DNA of 5,277 nt from contig CALHPT010000226.1 of assembly GCA_938036405.1 (NCBI GenBank), positions 1 through 5,277 of the forward strand. Reading direction: 5' to 3'. A program made the translations under genes and the position numbers. The notes under the pieces were generated by a model. It saw only the letters and a list, made by a program, of their open reading frames with translations, made no database searches and had not been told where the DNA came from. Within the stretch, counting starts at the first letter, position 1, and each line of letters starts with the position of its first letter. This document shows, piece after piece, positions 1 to 5,277 of the stretch. The stretch comes from an uncultured Tannerella sp. (GTDB lineage: Bacteria; Bacteroidota; Bacteroidia; Bacteroidales; Tannerellaceae).

Positions 1-21
1 GCTTCCTCAATGAGGAGTGCC

Positions 22-71
22 CCGCCGGCGGGATAGGCATTGCGCACACCGCCGACCTATCCCGCCGCCGG
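22..71. repeat. Inverted repeat / GC-rich hairpin upstream of the operon
   Basis: Bases 26-37 (CGGCGGGATAGG) are perfectly complementary to bases 56-67 (CCTATCCCGCCG), leaving an 18-base loop. After one mismatch (25/68) three more pairs form (22-24 with 69-71). This can fold into a strong stem on either strand. No T-run follows on either side, so it is not a classical intrinsic terminator. It could still end transcription of a gene lying left of the window, act as a barrier before the operon promoter, or be a copy of a dispersed intergenic repeat. The function is not decided by the sequence. Confidence 0.5.
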
Positions 72-105
72 AATACCGGCTCGGAGCAACGCGCATTTAC
101 TCCTA

Positions 106-140
106 TTTATACGTATTACACAGGCAAACACATACGTTTG
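106..140 (+). promoter_or_regulatory. Candidate Bacteroidota-type promoter for the operon
   Basis: Bases 133-140 read TACGTTTG, a perfect match to the Bacteroidota -7 consensus TAnnTTTG recognised by their primary sigma factor. The -33 element is weak: the best candidate is the T-rich stretch around 106-109 (TTTA), giving a spacer of about 23 bases, at the long end of the usual range. Transcription would start near base 146, giving a 5' UTR of about 55 bases before the glycosyltransferase ATG. The surrounding 90-160 stretch is noticeably more A/T-rich than the rest of the window, as expected of a promoter region. No operator is recognisable. Confidence 0.5.
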
Positions 141-164
141 CCGCATCATTTAATCAAACTAACA

Positions 165-183
165 GGCGAGCGCATGGCTCGCC
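165..183 (+). promoter_or_regulatory. Hairpin in the presumed 5' UTR
   Basis: GGCGAGC (165-171) pairs perfectly with GCTCGCC (177-183) around a five-base loop GCATG, a compact seven-bp GC-rich stem ending 18 bases before the start codon at 202. It lies between the predicted transcription start (about 146) and the ATG, so it would be part of the leader RNA. It might protect the mRNA 5' end, influence ribosome access, or be a protein-binding palindrome in DNA. The ATG at 174-176 inside the loop is in another frame and is not a credible start. Confidence 0.4.
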
Positions 184-201
184 CCCTATCATTCCAAACA
201 A

Positions 202-1680
202 ATGAAAGAACAAATCACCTGCTTCGTCCCCCTGGCCGACGAAGACCAAGTGGCCCCCCTCATAGCGGCCCTATCCGCCAGCCCGATCGTATCGCGCGTC
301 GTTCTGCTCACGACGGACGAACAGCTGGCACGAAAGACTTCCCAACCCGACGTGCATTACGTTCCGTCGCTCCAAAGCACCGAAGCGATCCGCACGATGG
401 CCCGGCTGAGCGGAGAGACTCCTTACCTATTATATTATACCAAGTACACGCCCCTCGAGGTAGGTTATCTGGCCCTGGAGCGCATGGTGCAGATCATGAA
501 GGCTACGCACGCCGGCATGGTTTACGCAGACCGCTATCAGCAGGACGGCTCCGAGCGACGCCCGGCACCAGTCATCGACTATCAGGAGGGCAGCCTCCGC
601 GACGATTTTGACTTCGGCTCCCTGATGCTCTTCCGCGCGGATGTATTCCGCGAAGTGGCCGAGCGGATGGATACCGCGTATCACTTCGCCGGGCTATACG
701 ATCTGCGCCTCCGACTGTCAACGCGTGCACAGCTGGTGCATGCCGACGAGTATCTGTATACCGAAGTGCTTAGCGACAAGCGGAAGAGCGGGGAGAAGAT
801 CTTCGATTACGTAGACCCCCGCAACCGCGAAGCGCAGGTAGAGATGGAGCGCGCATGTACGGAGCACCTTCGTTCCGTCGGGGCGTATCTGTCGCCGGAG
901 ACGATCGCACCCATCTCCCTGGAGGCCGACGGCTTCGCTCGCGAAGTATCCGTAATCATCCCCGTGCGGAACAGGGTGCGCACGATAGAGGATGCAGTCC
1001 GCTCCGTGCTCAATCAGCAAGCGCCGTTCGACTTCAACCTCATCGTCATCGACAACCACTCCACGGACGGCACGACGGACATCCTGCGCCGCTATGCGAC
1101 TGCCGATCCGCGCGTGATTCACCTCATCCCCGAGCGGAACGACCTCGGAATCGGCGGCTGCTGGAACCTCGGCGTGCAGCATGAGTCCTGCGGGCGATTC
1201 GCCGTGCAACTGGACAGCGACGACGTCTACAAAGACGAACACACGCTCCGAACCATCGTCGAGGTTTTCCACAAAGAGCAATGTGCGATGGTCGTAGGGT
1301 CCTACCTGATGACTGACTTCGACATGCAGCCCATCCCACCCGGCCTCATCGATCACAAGGAATGGACGCCTGACAATGGCCGTAATAACGCGCTTCGGAT
1401 TAACGGCCTGGGTGCGCCGCGTGCATTCTTCACGCCGTTGCTTCGCCAGTTGCATGTGCCGAACACAAGCTACGGCGAGGACTATGCGGTCGGACTGGCC
1501 ATCTCGCGTACCTATCGCATCGGACGGATCTACGAACCGATCTACATCTGCCGTCGGTGGGAGGATAACTCTGACGCTGCGCTCGACGTGACCCGTACGA
1601 ACCGCAACAACTTCTACAAAGACAAAATACGCACCTGGGAGCTCCAAGCGCGGATCCGCACGAACAAAAAGGAATTATGA
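202..1680 (+). CDS. Two-domain family 2 glycosyltransferase (GT2)
   Basis: A 492-residue protein with no signal peptide or obvious membrane segment, so probably cytoplasmic. The C-terminal half (about 247-455) is a recognisable GT-A fold GT2 domain: the opening strand VSVIIPVRNR (249-258), nucleotide-binding VIDNHSTDGT (282-291), metal-binding DSDD (338-341), an ED pair in GEDYAVGL (E426, D427; likely general base) and a closing RRW (451-453). GT2 enzymes of this kind move a sugar from a nucleotide-sugar to an acceptor; donor and acceptor cannot be read from the sequence. Residues 1-235 look like a second, degenerate GT-A-like domain: a first strand CFVPLAD (7-13), AGMVYADRYQ (104-113) and DFDFGSLMLFR (135-145), but YTK (79-81) where a DxD would be expected. 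The ATG at 202 is well bracketed: the same frame has stops at 151-153 and 160-162 and no other ATG between. The leader (AAACAA before ATG) has no Shine-Dalgarno, as usual in Bacteroidota. Its stop overlaps the ampG start (ATGA), so its product is made together with a peptidoglycan-salvage set. GT2 class is sure; role unknown. Confidence 0.9.
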   Translation: MKEQITCFVPLADEDQVAPLIAALSASPIVSRVVLLTTDEQLARKTSQPDVHYVPSLQSTEAIRTMARLSGETPYLLYYTKYTPLEVGYLALERMVQIMKATHAGMVYADRYQQDGSERRPAPVIDYQEGSLRDDFDFGSLMLFRADVFREVAERMDTAYHFAGLYDLRLRLSTRAQLVHADEYLYTEVLSDKRKSGEKIFDYVDPRNREAQVEMERACTEHLRSVGAYLSPETIAPISLEADGFAREVSVIIPVRNRVRTIEDAVRSVLNQQAPFDFNLIVIDNHSTDGTTDILRRYATADPRVIHLIPERNDLGIGGCWNLGVQHESCGRFAVQLDSDDVYKDEHTLRTIVEVFHKEQCAMVVGSYLMTDFDMQPIPPGLIDHKEWTPDNGRNNALRINGLGAPRAFFTPLLRQLHVPNTSYGEDYAVGLAISRTYRIGRIYEPIYICRRWEDNSDAALDVTRTNRNNFYKDKIRTWELQARIRTNKKEL

Positions 1681-2972
1681 ACCCTTCCACCCAACGATCT
1701 GCTTGGCGGTGGATCCCGAGCCTTTATTTTGCCCAGGGACTCCCCTATGTGGCCGTGATGACCATAGCCGTCATTATGTACAAGCGCCTCGGACTGTCCA
1801 ACACAGACATCGCCCTTTATACCAGCTGGCTCTATCTACCTTGGGTGATCAAGCCGTTCTGGAGTCCGTTTGTCGATCTGCTGAAGACGAAGCGTTGGTG
1901 GATCGTGACGATGCAGCTGCTGGTTGGCGCAGGCTTTGCCGGCATTGCGTTCTTCATCCCGACGGCGTACTATTTGCAACTGTCCCTGGCGTTCTTCTGG
2001 CTGTTGGCTTTCGCATCGGCAACGCACGACATAGCGGCCGACGGATTCTATATGCTGGCCTTAAACAGCGGCGAGCAGGCCTTCTTCGTCGGTATACGCA
2101 ACACGTTCTACCGCCTGGCCACCATCTTCGGTCAAGGCATCCTGGTGATGCTCGCCGGCGAACTGGAGACCGGCTCACTGCTCCCCGACACCCCGCTCCG
2201 CGTACCGATGGCCTGGAGCCTGACGTTCTACCTCCTGGCCGCGCTGTTCCTTGGCCTAACGCTTTACCATAAGCTAGTCCTCCCGCGGCCCGCCAGCGAT
2301 GCGCCACGCTCCGAGCTATCGGCCCGAGGGTTGGCCACCGATTTCTTTCGCACATTCGCAACCTTCTTCCAGAAGAAACACCTCGGACTGATGTTCTTCT
2401 TCCTGCTAACGTACCGTTTGGGTGAGTCACAGCTCGTGAAGATCGCATCCCCCTTCCTGCTGGATAAGCGTGCGGCCGGCGGTTTAGAACTCTCCACCAC
2501 GACGGTAGGGATGATCTACGGCACCATCGGAGTTGTCGCCCTGCTCCTTGGGGGCGTACTGGGCGGCATTGTCGTGTCGCGTCACGGTTTCCGACGCTGG
2601 CTGCTCCCGATGGCCCTGGCCATCAACCTGCCCGATGCACTCTACATCTACCTCTCGGCAGTCCATCCGGCCGCATGGCAGGTAATCGGTGCTGTCGCTA
2701 TCGAGCAGCTCGGCTATGGGTTTGGCTTTACGGCTTACATGCTCTACCTGATCTACATCGCCGAGGGCGAACACAAGACTGCACACTATGCCATCGGCAC
2801 GGGATTTATGGCTCTCAGTATGATGCTTCCCGGTATGGCCGCCGGCTGGATACAAGAAACAATCGGCTACACCCCCTTCTTCGTCTGGGTGTGTATCTGT
2901 ACACTGCCAGGCATCCTGGCCTCCATTCTGGTTAGAAACAAAATAGACCCCGCATTCGGGAAGAAATCATGA
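1677..2972 (+). CDS. ampG: AmpG-type muropeptide permease (MFS)
   Basis: A 431-residue integral inner-membrane protein of the major facilitator superfamily, AmpG branch, with about twelve hydrophobic segments. AmpG proteins import peptidoglycan turnover products (in Gram-negatives mainly GlcNAc-anhydroMurNAc and its peptides) by proton symport. Family marks include YFAQGLPY (17-24) in the first membrane segment, KPFWSPFVDLL (59-69), ATHDIAADGFY (115-125) followed by RNTFYRLA (141-148), YRLGESQLVK (246-255) and the late EQLGYGFGFTAYM (343-355), then AHYAIGTG (369-376) and AGWIQETIGY (389-398). A long cytoplasmic loop (about 200-235), rich in charged residues, separates the two halves. It is shorter than E. 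coli AmpG (491 residues, 14 segments), as many other AmpG proteins are. The ATG overlaps the glycosyltransferase stop by four bases, with AAGGA (1669-1673) close in front; its own stop overlaps the namZ start in the same way. In T. forsythia an AmpG homologue beside the MurNAc genes is reported to take part in muropeptide use. Exact substrate (anhydro-disaccharides, peptides or both) is inferred from the family. Confidence 0.88.
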   Translation: MNPSTQRSAWRWIPSLYFAQGLPYVAVMTIAVIMYKRLGLSNTDIALYTSWLYLPWVIKPFWSPFVDLLKTKRWWIVTMQLLVGAGFAGIAFFIPTAYYLQLSLAFFWLLAFASATHDIAADGFYMLALNSGEQAFFVGIRNTFYRLATIFGQGILVMLAGELETGSLLPDTPLRVPMAWSLTFYLLAALFLGLTLYHKLVLPRPASDAPRSELSARGLATDFFRTFATFFQKKHLGLMFFFLLTYRLGESQLVKIASPFLLDKRAAGGLELSTTTVGMIYGTIGVVALLLGGVLGGIVVSRHGFRRWLLPMALAINLPDALYIYLSAVHPAAWQVIGAVAIEQLGYGFGFTAYMLYLIYIAEGEHKTAHYAIGTGFMALSMMLPGMAAGWIQETIGYTPFFVWVCICTLPGILASILVRNKIDPAFGKKS

Positions 2973-4207
2973 AGCGATACGTTTTCCTTTTCCTGCTCCT
3001 CTACCTCGCACTGTGTCCGCTAACCCATGCGCAGAAAGTTCGCGTGAAGACCGGCATAGAGGTCTTGCAAGACGAACACTTCCGACGCCTCGAAGGCAAG
3101 CGCGTAGGGCTAATCACCAACCCGACGGGCGTAGATAGTCGCCTACGATCTACCATTGACATCCTGCACGAGGCACCGAACGTCCGGCTCGTAGCACTCT
3201 ACGGCCCCGAACACGGAGTCCGCGGCAATGTCCATGCCGGCGACACCGTCAGCGGGACAGTCGACCCAGCCACGGGATTGCCCATCTACTCTCTCTACGG
3301 TGCCACTCACAAGCCGACAAGGGAAATGCTGCGTGACATTGACATTCTGGTCTACGATATACAAGACATTGGCTGCCGGTCATTCACTTATATCAGCACG
3401 ATGGGACTGGCGATGCAGGCGGCAGCCGAATCCGGTATCGAGTTCATCGTCCTCGACCGCCCCAACCCGCTGGGTGGCGAGCGTGTAGAAGGGTGCGTCG
3501 TAGAAGACGGATATACCTCGTTCGTCAGTCAGTATCCCATACCCTACGTCTATGGACTTACCTGCGGCGAGTTGGCTCGACTGCTCAACGAAGAAGGGAT
3601 GATCGGACAACGATGCCGACTGCAAGTCGTGAAGATGCGCGGCTGGCGACGTCGGATGTCATATGCCGAGACAGGATTACCGTGGGTTCTCCCTTCACCG
3701 CACATTCCCCACCCTAAAACAGCACTCTTCTATCCTGCTACGGGCATCCTCGGCGAACTTGGCACGGCCTCTATTGGCGTAGGCTACACATTGCCCTTCC
3801 AACTCTTCGCTGCCCCTTGGATCGATGGTCCACAACTCGCACGACGAATGAACTCGCTCCGTGTGCCCGGCGTATCCTTCCGTCCGATTTACCTCAAGCC
3901 GTTTTATGCATCGTTCAAAGGTGAGTTCATTCAAGGTGTTCAGGTGCATTTGACCGACATACGCCGCGCGCCGCTCAGTGAATTGCAATTCCTCTTCATG
4001 CAGGAGATCGCCGCGCTCTATCCCGATCATAATCCGATCCAAGAAGCGGATTCGTCACGCCTACGCATGTTCGATAAAGTGTGCGGCAACCCCGAGATAC
4101 GCCGACGTTTCACCCGCCGGTTTCGTTGGGACGACGCACGCGACTATTGGATGAAGGATGCAGCTGCTTTCCGACGCCTCTCTCGCAAATACTACCTCTA
4201 TAAATAG
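2969..4207 (+). CDS. namZ: NamZ-type exo-beta-N-acetylmuramidase (DUF1343, GH171), exported
   Basis: A 412-residue secreted protein of the DUF1343/YbbC family, now glycoside hydrolase family GH171. Its characterised member, Bacillus subtilis NamZ, removes MurNAc from the non-reducing end of peptidoglycan fragments. Residues 1-21 form a signal peptide (MKRYV, then a Leu-rich core, then THA before Gln22); the Cys at 16 does not sit in a proper lipobox (ALC), so signal peptidase I export to the periplasm is likely. Family motifs run the whole length: GLITNPTGVD (47-56), LYGPEHGVRG (78-87; Glu81 is the likely active-site carboxylate, from memory of the family), VYDIQDIGCRSFTYIS (128-143), VLDRPNPLGG (161-170), IPYVYGLTCGELA (191-203), LPSPHIPHP (241-249), YPATGILGE (255-263) and GVGYTLPF (270-277). 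Length is normal and the protein complete. The mature chain has five Cys (136, 176, 199, 216, 372), and Cys176 replaces the Pro common in VEGP. The ATGA overlap with ampG implies translational coupling; the next gene begins 15 bases downstream. Together with AmpG and MurT it supplies free MurNAc for import. Confidence 0.9.
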   Translation: MKRYVFLFLLLYLALCPLTHAQKVRVKTGIEVLQDEHFRRLEGKRVGLITNPTGVDSRLRSTIDILHEAPNVRLVALYGPEHGVRGNVHAGDTVSGTVDPATGLPIYSLYGATHKPTREMLRDIDILVYDIQDIGCRSFTYISTMGLAMQAAAESGIEFIVLDRPNPLGGERVEGCVVEDGYTSFVSQYPIPYVYGLTCGELARLLNEEGMIGQRCRLQVVKMRGWRRRMSYAETGLPWVLPSPHIPHPKTALFYPATGILGELGTASIGVGYTLPFQLFAAPWIDGPQLARRMNSLRVPGVSFRPIYLKPFYASFKGEFIQGVQVHLTDIRRAPLSELQFLFMQEIAALYPDHNPIQEADSSRLRMFDKVCGNPEIRRRFTRRFRWDDARDYWMKDAAAFRRLSRKYYLYK

Positions 4208-4222
4208 CCCACCGAATACTCC

Positions 4223-5277
4223 ATGTCTCACCACCCCACCCAACGACTGCTGGCGCTCGACATCCTGCGCGGCATCACCATCGCCGGAATGATCACCGTC
4301 AACAATCCCGGCTCTTGGTCGTACGTCTATGCTCCTCTCGGCCACGCCGAATGGAATGGCCTCACCCCGACGGATCTCGTCTTCCCCTTCTTTATGTTTA
4401 TCATGGGTATTTCGACCTACATCTCCCTCCGCAAATATAGCTTTGCCTACAGTGCGAGTGCCGCGTGGAAGATTGTGCGCCGTACTGCTGTCATTTTTGC
4501 TATCGGGCTCGCTATCGCTTGGTTTGGGCTTTCCTGCAGGACGTGGCACGCTCTCGCTGACGAGGGCTCCCTATCCTTTGCGACACGTCTCTGGAGGTCC
4601 GTAACCAACTTCGGTCACCTGCGGATCCTCGGCGTCATGCCGCGCTTGGCACTCTGCTACGGTGCAACAGCCCTTATTGCCCTCACCGTCCCTCATCGAC
4701 GCATTCCTGCCCTCATCGCCATCATACTTGCGGGATACACCTTGCTACTATATCTCGGAAACGGCTTCGCGTACGATGAGACGAACATTTTATCTGTCAT
4801 CGATCGCGCCGTGCTCGGCCCTGACCACATGTATAAGGACAACGGCATCGAGCCGGAGGGACTCCTCAGCACATTACCCGCCATAGCGCACGTGCTTGTC
4901 GGATTCTGCTGCGGTGCATTACTCATCGGCGTCACGAATGTGAAAGACAAAATGCTCCGACTCTTTCTCGTCGGTACGGCGATGGCTCTCGGTGGCTGGT
5001 TACTGAGTTATGGCTGCCCGATAAACAAGAAAATCTGGTCGCCGACGTTCGTACTCACCACGTGTGGCATGGCTGCCTCACTGTTAGCCCTGCTCGTCTG
5101 GATCATTGACGTACGCGGGCACCGTAGATGGTGCAGATTCTTCGAATCGTTCGGTGTCAACCCGCTATTTATGTACGTATTGGCCGCGGTATTCGCCATA
5201 TTATTAGGGAATATCCGCATCCCGCACGGCGGTGGTGAGTCTGTCTCTCTGGGAGGCTTCATCTATGGCGACGTGCT
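4223..5277 (+). CDS. murT: MurT-like inner-membrane protein (DUF5009, HGSNAT/COG4299-related), 3' end missing
   Basis: I translated this frame by hand: it is open from ATG 4223 to the window edge, giving 351 residues without a stop; the family is usually somewhat longer, so only a short C-terminal piece is probably missing. It is a polytopic membrane protein with about nine visible hydrophobic segments, of the family of human heparan-alpha-glucosaminide N-acetyltransferase. Family marks: RLLALDILRG (8-17), MITVNNPG (23-30), HAEWNGLTPTDLVFPFF (41-57), LRILGVMPRLALCY (133-146), GLLSTLPAIAHVLVGFCCG (213-231), WSPTFVLTT (272-280) and FGVNPLFMYVL (310-320). His41 aligns with the catalytic His269 of human HGSNAT. 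In T. forsythia the gene next to the MurNAc kinase and etherase encodes MurT, described as an inner-membrane MurNAc transporter of this family; the placement here right after namZ supports the same role. The name rests on family plus gene order, and an acyltransferase activity remains possible. Start: the ATG directly precedes the conserved N-terminal motif, 15 bases after the namZ stop, with no clear Shine-Dalgarno. Confidence 0.8.
   Translation, partial: MSHHPTQRLLALDILRGITIAGMITVNNPGSWSYVYAPLGHAEWNGLTPTDLVFPFFMFIMGISTYISLRKYSFAYSASAAWKIVRRTAVIFAIGLAIAWFGLSCRTWHALADEGSLSFATRLWRSVTNFGHLRILGVMPRLALCYGATALIALTVPHRRIPALIAIILAGYTLLLYLGNGFAYDETNILSVIDRAVLGPDHMYKDNGIEPEGLLSTLPAIAHVLVGFCCGALLIGVTNVKDKMLRLFLVGTAMALGGWLLSYGCPINKKIWSPTFVLTTCGMAASLLALLVWIIDVRGHRRWCRFFESFGVNPLFMYVLAAVFAILLGNIRIPHGGGESVSLGGFIYGDV

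Larger units (their letters stand above)
202..5277 (+). other. Probable operon: GT2 - ampG - namZ - murT
   Basis: Four same-strand genes with junctions of -4, -4 and +15 bases, and no room for a promoter or terminator between them. The only recognisable promoter is ahead of the first gene. The last three products belong to one task, peptidoglycan fragment trimming and uptake. The transcript probably continues past the right edge, where MurNAc kinase and MurNAc-6-phosphate etherase genes would be expected by comparison with T. forsythia. Confidence 0.7.

Noticed and set aside
1..40. Possible divergent gene on the minus strand starting at base 40 (ATG CCT ATC...)
   Set aside because: Only about 13 codons are visible before the edge, they fall in the inverted repeat, and nothing in them is recognisable.
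1..100. tRNA or small RNA gene in the structured left edge
   Set aside because: The stem and loop sizes do not give a cloverleaf and no conserved tRNA loop sequence is present; only the simple inverted repeat can be supported.
138..611. Overlapping + strand open frame starting at a TTG and including the ATG at 174
   Set aside because: It overlaps the glycosyltransferase in another frame, is Arg/Pro-rich with no family resemblance, and its start falls within the promoter -7 box.
718..1647. Long antisense open frame (309 codons) inside the glycosyltransferase gene
   Set aside because: It lies wholly opposite a gene with clear GT2 motifs, its translation has no recognisable domain, and long antisense frames are expected in codon-biased G+C-rich DNA.
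2969..3031. Lipoprotein signal in NamZ because of Cys at residue 16
   Set aside because: The residues before the Cys (LAL) do not fit a lipobox, which needs a small residue at -1; the THA|Q site after it fits signal peptidase I better.
4061..4549. Minus-strand open frame across the namZ-murT junction
   Set aside because: It is opposite the conserved 3' end of namZ and the conserved N-terminal motif of murT, and its translation is low-complexity in character without domain resemblance.

Overview
The window looks like chromosomal DNA of a Bacteroidota bacterium. The closest fit I can suggest is the Tannerella / Porphyromonadaceae-like branch. Three things point there: the order ampG - namZ (DUF1343) - murT-like (DUF5009) matches, from memory, the N-acetylmuramic acid (MurNAc) salvage locus of Tannerella forsythia; the first gene is preceded by a perfect match to the Bacteroidota -7 promoter box (TAnnTTTG); and the leaders in front of the start codons are A/T-rich or lack a convincing Shine-Dalgarno sequence. 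Base composition looks G+C-rich by eye, which I recall as higher than T. forsythia itself, so a G+C-rich relative is more likely. The species assignment is inference.

Layout: bases 1-201 hold no supportable gene. They contain a 12-bp inverted repeat (hairpin), a candidate promoter with its -7 box at 133-140, and a 7-bp-stem hairpin in the presumed 5' UTR. Four genes then follow, all on the + strand and tightly packed: a two-domain family 2 glycosyltransferase (202-1680), an AmpG-type muropeptide permease (1677-2972), an exported NamZ exo-beta-N-acetylmuramidase (2969-4207) and a MurT/DUF5009 membrane protein (4223 to the window end, 3' end missing). The first three are joined by 4-base ATGA overlaps and the fourth starts 15 bases after its neighbour, so they are probably one operon.

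How they fit together: NamZ would trim MurNAc from the non-reducing ends of peptidoglycan fragments in the periplasm. MurT would take up free MurNAc, and AmpG would take up larger muropeptides, across the inner membrane. In T. forsythia a MurNAc kinase (MurK) and a MurNAc-6-phosphate etherase (MurQ) complete the pathway; they would be expected just beyond the right edge. The least explained parts are the glycosyltransferase that leads the operon, whose N-terminal half looks like a glycosyltransferase fold without its DxD motif, and the MurT-like protein, which keeps the histidine that is catalytic in the related human acetyltransferase HGSNAT.
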